In this document: piece by piece, positions 44,201-55,326 of the stretch
How the letters are laid out: the number at the start of each line of letters is the position of its first letter
Position numbering within the stretch: the first letter of the stretch is position 1
DNA from: Dryas octopetala
Taxonomy: Eukaryota > Streptophyta > Magnoliopsida > Rosales > Rosaceae
Direction of reading: 5' to 3'
Assembly: GCA_963921425.1 (NCBI GenBank)
Contig: OY992837.1
Location: 15,225,896-15,289,895 of the forward strand
DNA: 64,000 nucleotides
The notes under the pieces: generated by a model
The model's database searches: none
The model's input: the letters and a program-made list of their open reading frames with translations, nothing else
What the model was told of the DNA's origin: nothing
Translations under genes and position numbers: made by a program

Positions 44201-46662
44201 AAGATAACAGAGAGTGGGAATGATCCACATGAAGCTCAAGCTGTAGCGTCCTCTTCTACATCAAAATCTGTGCAAGTGGCAAGATCTAATATACTATTTC
44301 CATCAATTTGCATTTCATGGTTCCAAAATCTAGAAAAGCTAGTTGTGAGAACATTGTGGGTAGAGGATATCAAGCTTGATCACTTGTGGAGGAACGTTCC
44401 ACATGGAGTCCAGGGCTTTCAAAATTTAAGATTCTTAGAAGTACGACGTTGTGGTAGAATGAAATATGTATTCTCGTATTTAATTTCCACGGTCCTTGTG
44501 AATCTCCAACAAGTACACATATCCTGGTGTGGAAAAATGGAAACTATAATCGCAGTCACAGAGGGAGATGAAGAAAAGGAGACGGGCGGCATGATTTTGT
44601 TCCCGAAAGTGAGTGTCTTTTATCTACGTCACTTGGGAAACCTTGTGAGTCTTTGCCCTGATGCCTACACTTTTTTATGGTCATCCATGAAATCTATGTA
44701 CCTGGAATGCTGTCCCAAATTGAAGACATTGGGTTCTGGAATTCCCCAAATCAAAAAGTCAGAAGCAGAGAACTTGAATGCTAAAGTTGTCAGAGAATCA
44801 TCATCATTAGCTCGAGAGGAAAGTCATCTCAACAGATCTTCTTCATCAAAATCTGTTTGGTGCCCTGGAATCTCATGTGCACCGCTCTGCTCGTCAATTA
44901 ACAATCCAGTCAACGAATCTGACGATGATCCATCCACTCACAACAAATCCCAACAAAGATCAAGATCAAGATCCAGTTCAAGAGCGAATGATGCCAACAA
45001 CTATGTTCAGATATTGCCACACCTTGTAATTGATAAAGAGGTAAGTGCTCGTAAGTTTAATAAACTTAATTTTCCTTTTTAATTTAAAGAGGACATTACA
45101 GATTTGGTCAACTTATTTTATACCTAGTTCAATTTTGGTCCACAATTTTTTATAAGTTCTGTTTTGGTCCACTAATTGTTTCATTTGTTCAATAAAGGTC
45201 CAAATTTGTGACTTTAAATCCTTTGGGTTGTGTTTTCTTCAATTATAATTGAAGTATAAGTTATATTTCATCATTTTTTAGTCATAAAAACAAATTTGGA
45301 GTATTAGAATCTAAGGGAATTGAGATTGGGTGAAGTTTGAAAAATTTGCAGCTTCGGGTACCCTACTTTGGGGTCAATTATCTTGAGTTTTAGAACTCCA
45401 ATTTGAATGATCTTGATATGGTTATAAAGAAGAAATGCATAGCTTTAAAACAAGTATATGTTTGCTGAATTTGTGTGAGATTTGGTACGATAAAAGACAG
45501 ACCAAATTTGAGAAAACAAATCTGGACCTCTATTGAACAAGTGGAACAATTAATGGACCAAAACAGAACTTAAAAAAGATTGTGGATCAAAATTGAACTA
45601 GGTATAAAATAATTGGACTAAATCTGTAATTTCCTCTAATTTAAACATGTGGATTAATTTATATAGCATTTTACTTTTGGGTTATTTACATAATTAAAAG
45701 GAAAAAAAAATAGTAATTGTTTCACTCCTATCATGTTTCAGGTTCTGTCAATTTTAATTCTTATTTAGCTATAATTTGAAAATGTTACAATCACCCAATT
45801 ATAAATTGCTAGTTTTGTCGATCTCTCTCTTCTCTCCCTCATTCATTTAACTCTTTTTTGTTATGCTTACAATGCAGTATTATTGTTCAATCCTGCATCA
45901 TAATATTCAGTCTAAAAAAAACAAAAAAAAACCTTGCGTTTTTAATACTAGTGGCTAGTGCTTGTTGTCATAGAGGACCTAAGAGTCAAACATCAAGGAT
46001 TAAAATTGTGTACCGTTTTTAATATAGCTTGATTTTTTATTTTTTGAAAAAAGAATCTTTGAACATTTTGAATATAAGATATGTTTAAGATAAATGTAAT
46101 GACAATATAAGATACATTTTTGGCCTTTTTTTAGGTTATGGAGACAAATATTGTGGATGCAAATATTAATGACAATCTAGAAAGTCTTCAAGTAAGATAT
46201 TGTGAGTCACTGGAAGTGATATTTCTGCTTCACAAAACCCATCCTGTTCAAGCATTTAGTAAGCTGAGGGAATTGGTGTTGAAACTTTTACCAAAGTTAA
46301 TGCACATATGGGAAAAGGGTTTACAACATATCACAGGCTTTGGAAACTTAAGATTGCTGGATGTATCTGACTGTGGAAATTTGAGATATTTGTTCTCACC
46401 AAACGTAGCTAAACTTCTTATGAGTCTGGAGGAAATAAAAGTTATCAATTGTATGGTTATGGAAAAAATTGTTGGAGAAGCAGAAGGAGAAACTACTATT
46501 GAGGAATTGGCATTTCCCCGAGTGAGATCCATCAAATTTAAAGATTTGCCCAACCTTGAATGTTTCTGCACTCAAGCTTATTCTTTGAAGTGGCCACCTT
46601 TGATGCAAGTGAATGTTACTGGCTGTCCAAAATTAAAGCCATCTGTACGTTTCTGGGGTTGA
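41206..46662 (+). CDS. CC-NB-LRR (CNL) disease-resistance protein 2, RPS2/At4g27190-like
   Basis: Tandem sister of the gene at 20540. Exons 41206-43983 (926 codons), 44171-45040 (290) and 46135-46662 (175 plus stop TGA 46660-46662), introns phase 0; about 1391 residues. Motifs: P-loop GMGGVGKTT about 179-187, LVLDD-type kinase-2 (VLDDIW), CKILLTSRS, GCLPIA, CFLLCCLFPEDY and MHD all intact. The LRR domain shares the Ser/Arg-rich linker. Intron 1 starts GTATAA rather than GTATGT, a weaker donor. Intron 2 carries a 548-bp MITE (45089-45636). The C-terminus ends VRFWG, differing from gene 1, and one LRR patch (about residue 720) differs sharply. Both genes could be active; specificity may have diverged in the LRRs. 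Confidence 0.93.
45089..45636. mobile_element. Non-autonomous TIR element, 548 bp, in intron 2 of CNL 2
   Basis: TIRs of about 120 bp (GAGGACATTACAGATTT against AAATCTGTAATTTCCTC). Perfect 9-bp target duplication TAATTTAAA at 45080-45088 and 45637-45645. The same intron in CNL 1 holds the empty site TAATTCAAA at 24431-24439. No coding capacity. Fits Mutator-type MITEs. Confidence 0.92.
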
Positions 46663-47960
46663 ACATTTACAAGAAAAAGGTATGTTCTACTTTCAACCAA
46701 CTATTCTCACTAATTAATGAAGAGCTAATTAATCTTTTTCAATTGCCTTGCTTTTGTTTTTCTTTCCCTTTTTATATTATCATTGTAGTCAATTAGTTGG
46801 AGTATAAAACCATAAATAAACAATTTTAATATAAGTCAGTGTGTGACCAAAAAGAAAATGTGCTTATCAAATTTATAGATTTGAAATGAATGAATTTGAA
46901 ATCTAAATCCTTCCACCCATAGAAGTCTTTAGTAATGCGTGTCCAATTTCACGTCGATCAATTGATAATATTTTTAATCATTCTATCTTATATTATATTG
47001 AATATCTCAATCCTAGAAATTTAAACTATTAGGTGGAGAAGCTCATTCATTGTAGGATTAATGCTTAATAATCCTTTTTTTATCCATTTTTATAATAGGG
47101 TGTTTCTACTTGAACCCTCTTACTTGCTCATTATATACCACTTCATTTTTTGTCAGTTTTATAATTCCATTTTCCTTTTAAAAATGAAAAGAAACGAATA
47201 ATATATGATATTAGTATACATGCTGGAGTGAATAGCACCTTTCTCTAAAAAGAAATGTATATTATTTATTTATGCTAATTAATGAAACTAAAAGGTGCAA
47301 TCTCTTGTTAGCAAAAGAGTTGATATTATTATGATTTGTGTAAGAGATATTTTAAAAAACGTTTATTTATAAAAATTTATTTACATCAGAATAATAATAA
47401 TAAAGGACATCACAAGAGTAATTTATAATTTTTTTCCGTTCTTGAATTTTTATATTTTTTTGGTATATATATATTTTTGTCTTCGTCCTTTTGGTGCTTG
47501 ATTCTTTATTCTAATGTTTCTTGTTTGATTACGACAGAGTAAGAGCCCTCCTTTGGATATTGATTTCTTCCCTGCCCGCTGCCCTTAGAAAAAGTCAGGT
47601 AGGTAAATTGATCGATTTGGGTTATTTTCTTTATGTTTGCTTTGCTTTCTCTGTTTATTGGTTTGTTTAGCAATTGAATCGTCAGAATTTGGGTTTTATA
47701 TGTGTTTGGTATTTTCACTTCGCCTTTGAGTTTTTTTTTTTTGAATTCTTTTTGTATATTTGTTTGCCGAAAGTTGAATCATTAGGTTCACTGTGATATA
47801 GTTTAAACTGATATGACATCGTGATATAGCTTCATTAAAAAAAATTAGGCTTTCAGCCACGCACTCACACTCATGCCAATAGTCTTTTTCTATTAAAAAA
47901 GAACTAAGAAATTTATGCCATTTAAAATCAAAATTTTGTTTATAGAAAAGAAGAAAAAAA

Positions 47961-47963
<3 letters not shown>

Positions 47964-48024
<61 letters not shown>
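47964..48024. repeat. (GA)n microsatellite
   Basis: About 30 GA units, the allele of copy 2 at the locus that has about 22 in copy 1. Confidence 0.95.
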
Positions 48025-48026
<2 letters not shown>

Positions 48027-48479
48027 ATTCTAATTAGTTGATGGCCAATAAGTAGTGAGGTTTATAGATTTTTTTTAGATTTTAGTTTTATTTAAATGAC
48101 TTTACCATTTTAACCTTTTTTAATAAACTTTTCCTCTTAATGGTATTATTTAGCAAAGGTCATTTCAGAAATTATAAAATTATGATTTTAAAGTTGACTC
48201 ATGAAAAATTTCATTCACTTGATCATTTCACTAACTAAAGGCATTTTTTAGATTTTTGAAAATTTCACTTAAGTGATATGTTAGCTTTATATATATAGAT
48301 TAAACAATTATTCTTTGCCTCATAAAACACTTATATGCTTCAGGGTATTATGATTGCATTTGTTTTTATTTTTATAATAAAAACAAATAGCAATGTCGCT
48401 GAGCTTTGACTTCAATTGGCCCTAAGGTGGTGCCACCTCACCAGGCCCCCCATTGTATGTTAAGTTGCCATATAAAATA

Positions 48480-49583
48480 GGCTTAATTATCGATTTACCA
48501 CCCAAAACTGTAACTCATTCCCACTTTACCACCTGAAAGTTTTTTTGTCCCAGATTACCACCTGTAACTTACATCCGTGTCCCGTTTTACCTTGTTCCGT
48601 CAACAATTCCGTTAATGCTGACGTGGCGCGCTGGATGTGCGCCACGTGTCACATCTTTTTTTGTATTTTTGTATTTTTCTATTTTTATAAACTTTGAAAA
48701 TTAATAAAAAATAGCTCCGAACTTAGAAAAATACACGAAAAATTCCTACTGACTTGTCTTGACTAGTACTAATTTACTATGGGGTCAAAATGCCATTTTT
48801 CCCTCTAAAAATTTCCAAAAAATTTGGAAAGTCCAAATTTATTTCTAGAAAATTAAAATACTCTAGACTCTTTGGAAATTCATAGAATAATCTCCCGAAC
48901 TCCAAAAAATATGAGGTCTGCACCGTTAGTCTTCTAAAAACTAACAATACCTTTCTCGTGAACACTTGCTACCCAAAAGACCTCTCGGTCTTAGAGAAAA
49001 ATAAAATTCCCTATAAAATAAATTCTAGAAAAATCCTAGAATTTCTGTAAAGTCTCGAAATAATTCTCTAAAACAGGTTTTTGGTAATTTTTCAAAATAT
49101 TTTTGAGAATTTGTCCAAGAGTTTACGAAAATTCTAGAATTTTTTATAAAATTTATTTAATAGAGGAAAATTTATTTTAATTTTTTTAGAAATGAATTTG
49201 GACTTTCTAATTTTTTTGGAAATTTTTAGAGGGCAAATTGCTAATTTAACCTTATAGTAAATTAGTGCTAGTCAAGATGAGTCCGTAGGAATTTTTCGTT
49301 TATTTTTCTGAGTTCAGAGCTATTTTTAATTAATTTTCAAAGTTTATAAAAATTAAAAAAAATAAAAAAATGCGAAAAATAAAAAGGATGTGACACGTGG
49401 CGCACATCTAGCGCGCCACGTCAGCATTAACGGCCAGATCGTTAGCATTAACGGAATTGTTGACAGAACAAGGTAAAATGGGACACGGATGTAAGTTACA
49501 GGTGGTAATCTGGGACAAAAAAACTTTCAGGTGGTAAAGTGGGAATGAGTTACAGTTTTGGGTGGTAAATCGATAATTAAGCC
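48480..49583. mobile_element. Long-TIR Mutator-like element, 1104 bp, copy 1 of family
   Basis: Fold-back element: ends GGCTTAATTATCGATTT and AAATCGATAATTAAGCC, with inverted similarity of roughly 400 bp per arm around a centre of about 250 bp. Perfect 9-bp target duplication TATAAAATA (48471-48479, 49584-49592). CNL copy 1 keeps the empty site with one TATAAAATA near 27250. The arms carry ACGTGGCGC and CACGTGTCAC words. The conserved 62-codon ORF in the centre has no recognisable domain. No transposase, so non-autonomous. A second copy is at 61371-62460. Confidence 0.95.
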
Positions 49584-51468
49584 TATAAAATATAAATAGT
49601 CCATTGTACATAAACTTGCATGTGTGTGGTGTAGTGGTGCTTGCACATTCTTGAAAATAGCGATCCTTGTTTGAGTATTCATTTTGCCATCAATTTTATT
49701 CGTTCTTTTGGTTTTTCGTTCACCTTGCTATTCATATATACCCTTAAAGGGTCGGTTTGGGTTTAATATTCAAAATAATTTTCGTGCTTATAAGAGGCCT
49801 AAACTCACAATTTGGTTTTTGATAATTCTTAACAACAACATTTCATTGGTATTTTTTTTTTGTTTTTCTTTTTTCTATTTTACATTTTAATTACCTGAAA
49901 TTTCACTTTATTACCTAAAGTAAAAATTGAGTCAACTTTTGCCACATTGATTTAAAATTTTTTGCATGTCAGACCTTGGGGATTTTCTGTCACACTATTC
50001 ATTAAAATATGCATGTGACCTTTTTAAGGGGTTTTCTAGTCTTTAATTAAATACCAAATGGAATTATTTACCCAATCGATCTATATATGGCCTTTTTAAG
50101 TGGCCAAGAAACCTAAAAATAAGACCAAAAAGGCCATTTGGTATTTCGTTGAAGCCTAAAAAGACCACAAAAAACCCCCTTAAAAAGAGGTCACAAGCAA
50201 CACACGTGCTTATTTTTAACAGAAGGTGTGATGGAAATCACTAAGGTCTGATATTGCAAAAAAATTATAAATTAAGATGGCAAATAAGCTCAATTTATAA
50301 TTTAGATGGTGAAGTGAAAAAAAAATAGTTGTTGCGTAACCTAGTTGGAAGGGTCATAGAATTATTCACAATGCTAATCTCCCCGAATAAAAAAAAATGA
50401 AAAAAAAAAACCTAAAGTCCAGGAGGGTAATGTGGAGAAATTTTTAAGTAAGCCGGGTTGTTTGACCACATGTATGGTACGACCATCCTATGGTATGACA
50501 TCGTGTATATTGTTTATTTTTAAAAAATGTAAACTTTACTTAGATAATTAAGCATACATGTGAGTATGTGATTGGAGGTACATGTGAGTATATGATTGGA
50601 GGTCAGCTTATGACAATAGAAATATAAAAAGTTATAAAGCACTTTTTTTTTTTTTTTTTGTGGACTTGTGATATTGACCTCCACTCTTGTCTCTTAATTT
50701 CATTTTGTCCCAAATTGCTCCCTAAATTTTACTTTATTTCCGAAATTTCATGTTGTCAATTTTTTCGTCTAAATTGATCATGCAATCATTTTTCAATGAT
50801 ATAATCGTCATGAATTGTATGCCCAAAATATTAATTTAGGAAAATCTTATTCTCTCATCCTTCTAAACGAAGAACCCAGTAGTCAATATGAGCTTCATAT
50901 ATATCTGAATCACCAATTTGGATACAGGAATTGCTACAAGCCTGTACCCTTAGACTCATGACCATTTAATTTGTTGCTTTCAAAGTTTGAATTGAAGGGG
51001 TTTTTGAGACTTAGAAGTCTGGCTTAAAAAAACAAAAAAGTCTGGCTATTTAGTCCCTTTTTTTTTTTCCAACTTATATGACATTTTTACATTGAGCTCT
51101 ATAACAATATTGTTGTTTTTTTTTAAACAATGATTAAAAATGCATATCATACCACATAGGTCGAGAAATTTTTTTTGTACAAGTAATACATTATTGTTCA
51201 TAGAAATATTATGTTGTAACAGTTTTTTAAATGTTGCCATTAATTTCATATTTTAAAAAGTTTCATCAAAGCCCTAGCTTTATAAAATGGTAACATTATT
51301 ATTTATAGCTTTTGTATTCGAGTAATATGCTCACCTTAAATGTTTATTTGGATATATTGTTTTCATTCTCAATTTGCATTTGCTTTTATTGTTGTATATT
51401 TTATGCAGGAGAACATTGCAAGAGATTTAGATCTTCATTACCAACAAAAGAAAAAGGAGATTCAGTGA

Positions 51469-51904
51469 TGATGAGTCGACATTAATTATCGTTTGTATCT
51501 TTCAACAATAGAAACATTGGTTTTTATATTTTATACTTTCTAATAGCATTTCCTGTATGTGTGTATTATGTGATTGTTTAAACTTTGATAGTAATACATA
51601 TGAAACCATCTCAAACGAACTATTTAAATTGGTTATATTATTCTTAGTACGTGTATGTGTAGTCATAATTATTAGTTTAAAAGTTAATGATGATTTAGAA
51701 TTATAAAATTGTTAAAATTGGTTCAAATATCTCCACCAATTCTATACCATTGCCTTAATTTAAACAGAAAAGTTAGCCTCACAATTGTAATTCTCCCAAA
51801 TATATTCAACAAAGAGTGTCATGATGATTCCCAACGGTCTTTTCATCACATCCTATTCCTTATGACTAAGCCATTCTTCTTCAAATTAGAACTTATTCTT
51901 TAAA
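51469..51904 (+). other. 3' flank of CNL block shared with copy 1
   Basis: Collinear with 29091-29610. It ends in the 11-bp target duplication of the next element. No gene. Confidence 0.6.
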
Positions 51905-52104
51905 ATGTTAATAATTATAAACCCCCTAGTTAGAGATAAAATCTCTCATAACCTCCACCCAAAATCTATCTCTCTTATAACCCCCAATCTTACACTTAAT
52001 ATTTTCCTAAACCCTCTAGTCAACTAATACCCAGTCAACTTTGACTCCCCATATTTTAATTTTCCAGTTTTACCCCTTTTGTTTTATTTTCATTTTCAGC
52101 CAAC

Positions 52105-52110
<6 letters not shown>

Positions 52111-52182
<72 letters not shown>
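52111..52182. repeat. (TC)n microsatellite
   Basis: About 36 TC units directly upstream of the GC-rich block, like the CT leader seen on the minus strand at 32316-32351. Confidence 0.95.
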
Positions 52183-52188
<6 letters not shown>

Positions 52189-53140
52189 GTTGCCTCACTC
52201 CCCTCTGCGTCTCTCTCTCTCCCCGCTGCTGTCGCAGGCGCGTGCGCCGCCGTCTGGCGACGGTTGCCGGCGAGACCGGTCCCATCACACTCGCCTCTCC
52301 TTCCTCTTCCTCCCTATGCCCTCCACGTGCCGTGAAACTAAACGTCGACGCCAGATCGGGTCTAAGCAGATCTGAGCTCTCTCGCCGGCGATCCGTCAAT
52401 TCCGACGGCGACGAGGTGTCGGACCGGTTGGGTTCTTCTCGCCTCTTCCTCTTCAGTCTCTCCATGCCATTTCCTCACTCCGACCACCACTGGGCACGGC
52501 TTTTGCGAAGCTACAAAGCTGCGGCTTCTCCGACGATTTTTGGGCCGATTCCGGTGGTGTTTTCTGTCGATCCAGGTATCAATCTTTGTCCCCTCGACCT
52601 GCTCTTGCTATTGGTTGGGTTGTTTTAACTCAAATCTTGGTTTTCAGGTTGGTTTGCCGCTGCAACCGCTAGATCCGCCACTTGTGGCGGCGGGTTGGGT
52701 GTTTTTTTTTTGCTGTTCAGCCTCCCCCGAATCCTAAAAGCTCAATTCGAGGTCCGAGAATATTTTTGGGTGAGTTCTGTAATTTTCTGTGTGTTGATTG
52801 GGGCTGGGCAGCCACCGTGTGTGGTGGTCACCGCCCGACTCGGCCGTTGAACGATCAATTTTATGAACCCTGTTTGATTTGTTGAACTGTCTGGTCTTAA
52901 ACAGGTACCTCGGCGATTAAAAAGTGCAACTGAATTCAACAAATTCAGTTTCAGTTTCTAGCTTAATTAGTGTAACTGTGTAAATTCAGTTTCAGTTCTA
53001 TAAAATTTAGGTTTACTCTCTGAAAATTCAGTTTCACCCCAAATTCAGTTCTAGCTTAATTAATTATGTTAATCGGATAGAAATGTGGGTTTTTTAATTG
53101 ATTTATAAGTATATACAAATTTACTTAATTTATTGATTAA

Positions 53141-53250
53141 ACAGTTTCAGTTCGTGAAACAGTTTCAGTTCTTGAAACAGTTTCAGTTCTTGAAACAGTT
53201 TCAGTTCTTGAAACAGTTTCAGTTCTTGAAACAGTTTCAGTTCGTGAAAC
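53141..53250. repeat. 18-bp tandem repeat, six units
   Basis: Unit ACAGTTTCAGTTCTTGAA, nearly perfect. Looser copies of TTCAGTTTCAGTG continue to about 53760, followed by a run of about 27 A at 53795-53821. Confidence 0.9.
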
Positions 53251-54204
53251 ATGAGTTTGAAATGAACTTTGAATGAAATTATGGTTCTGAAATATGATAA
53301 ATCAAATTTGCAGGTAGAAACATATCGAGGCAGTGGCGACTGTCGTGTACTCGTCGCGCGTGAGGTGATCGGACGACGTTGTATTGTTGGCTACTCCTCT
53401 CATCTCAATGACTTGTTGTATTGTTGGTTTTTTTTTGATAAGGTTGCTGTGTTTTTTTTAGTGAAACGGAATTCAGTAAAGGTGTAACTGTTTTAGTGAA
53501 GTGTAATTGTTTTAGTAAAGGTGTAATTGTTTTTTAATTAAGGTGTAATTGCATTTTAGTCGAGGTGTAATTGTTTTATCACTTAATTCAGTTTCAGTAA
53601 ATGAATTCATAACTGAATTCTTCAATTTAGTATAACTGAATTTCTGAAATTCAGTTTCAGTGTAATTGAATTCTTGAAATTCAGTTTCAGTGTAACTGAA
53701 TTTTTGAAATTCAGTTTTTGTGTAATGAAATTCAATTTCAGTGTTTGATTTTAGTTTTAGTGAAATATTGAGTTTTAGCAAAAACTTCAATTTCAAAAAA
53801 AAAAAAAAAAAAAAAAAAAAACAGTTTCACCAAAATACAGTTACAATGACGTCAGCATGCGTCAGAAGGGTAATTTAGGATTATAAGTTTTAGGGGGTTT
53901 TGAAAGAGTTTATAGATGGGTGGGGGTTTAGACAAATTTTTTTGGTGAGTAGGGTGTTTAAAATTAGGCACTATTCTTTAAATACATATGAATTTAACTA
54001 TTTAATTAACTTATTCACTCAAATCCTATGCATCAAATTAAGCATAAAATTGTGACAAAATTGAATTGACTAAAGTTGTGACAAAATCTCAACAGTCGAC
54101 ATCCTCTTTCAAATGCATTAATCATGCATGTTTTAAAATAAATTTGATGGCTCTCGGAGTCGTGCTTATTTTAATTTTTCTGCTTTTGGCTTAATTTGTT
54201 AATA

Positions 54205-54590
54205 GAAATGTGGTCTAGCTCTTGAAAATGGATATATTCAACTAGCAATTGAAGGTGAGTCTACAATTGTAATTCACGTGCATGGTACATGGTTGATCTC
54301 ACGTACCCATTGGAGAATTATGATGAAACTCGATCTCTTTTATTGTCTTGTTAAGTCAATCACTTGTATCGATCAAGTATGCATCACAATTTAAAAAAAT
54401 TCTATGTGAGATCATATGTGATCTCCATCTTTCATTATGCATGTGGGGCCTATCTTTATGTGATGGAACGCACTATTTGTTATGAGAGGAAATAATATAT
54501 GCATATGATTGTCACATGAAAAAATTCCTTTTCTTACAAGAAGGTAATTTGCTTGTGGATTGGTTGGTTCGATACCTATTCGTTAGTTAT
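54205..54590 (+). pseudogene. RNase H-like domain relic, second copy
   Basis: Counterpart of 33230-33605, with LENGYIQLAIEGESTIVI and EGNLLVDWLV. It lies at the same place in copy 2 and is frame-broken. Confidence 0.65.
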
Positions 54591-55326
54591 GAATGTGCAG
54601 ACAATAAGTTTTTTTAATTGATGTGTGCAGACAATAATAAAATAGATAGATGGTTGAGGTTTCAAAAACTCATATAACTTTTTTATTATTAATACGTACA
54701 TATATCATCTTGTTTTGAATTTAAATATTAATCTTGTTATATAGCCTGATCGATTTAATTGCCCCAAATGGTGCAGACAATAATAAAATCGATAGATGGT
54801 TGAGGTACGTTTCAAAAACTCATATAACTTTAATAATACGTACATATATTATCTTGTTTTGAATTTAAATATTAATCTTGTTATATACCCTGATCTCTTT
54901 TCTAAAAAATTAATATAATATTATGGGGTATTAATTTGAAAAACATTTCGTTCATTTGATATTTATTTTTAAATGTAACCGAAATGTACGAGAAATGGAG
55001 AAAGATAAGCATCTGATAAAAAAATATTGGAATATAAACTTAATTATAGGCTTATAGCTAACCAATCAAGGAGTTAATTTGTATCAATCAATTAATCAGA
55101 CACATTTAGTGGGATATGTCATATTTTGAATATTTTTGAATTGATCGATAAACATTCCATTAGATGATACGATGGAATGCAATTATGACTGAATGTGAGA
55201 AATTGTTGGCTTTCTTTGATTGTGTTGCTAGTCATAGGACTCTTACCTTTTTCAACTCCCACCATTTGCTAGTCATAGGCCACCTTAGATAAATCATTGG
55301 AGTATTGAACAGGCCGATCGATCGAC

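Larger units (their letters stand above)
46663..51468 (+). other. Downstream part of CNL gene 2: introns and possible extra exons or 3' UTR
   Basis: Collinear with 25497-29090. The exon-like pieces recur at about 47538-47598 and at 51409-51468, the latter ending ATTCAGTGA. Because exon 3 stops at 46660-46662, these would be 3' UTR exons here unless spliced differently. Interrupted by the element 48480-49583. Confidence 0.5.
51905..53971. mobile_element. Candidate Pack-MULE-type element, 2067 bp, carrying a GC-rich gene-like piece
   Basis: Flanked by an 11-bp direct repeat TATTCTTTAAA (51894-51904 and 53972-53982). The ends share an inverted TAATT.TAAAC.CCCTA pattern. Inside: a CT microsatellite, a GC-rich block 52190-52600 with a possible exon ending in a CGATCCAG/GTATCA donor, a possible acceptor TTTCAG near 52648, an 18-bp tandem repeat and an A-tract. 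No transposase. Mutator elements that capture host gene pieces look like this. I do not recognise the captured gene. The TIRs are short and imperfect, hence moderate confidence. Confidence 0.6.
35511..54973. repeat. Copy 2 of the large tandem duplication (NLR block)
   Basis: Collinear with 15570-33994. Differences include insertions only here: about 38551-39325, 45089-45636, 48480-49583 and 51905-53971. Three of these have perfect 9- or 11-bp flanking duplications, so they are later than the duplication or at least absent from the other copy. Confidence 0.9.

Noticed and set aside
48777..48965. 62-codon frame on the minus strand (MFTRKVLLVFRRL), also at 61680-61874
   Set aside because: It lies in the centre of the non-autonomous Mutator-like element. 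Similarity follows from element homology, and its arms overlap the inverted repeat.
52041..52628. Long frame with a poly-Ser/Leu run across the TC microsatellite, and similar frames at 32021-32476 and 60270-60621
   Set aside because: The run is microsatellite translation. The GC-rich part may be a captured exon, but no start or domain supports a gene.
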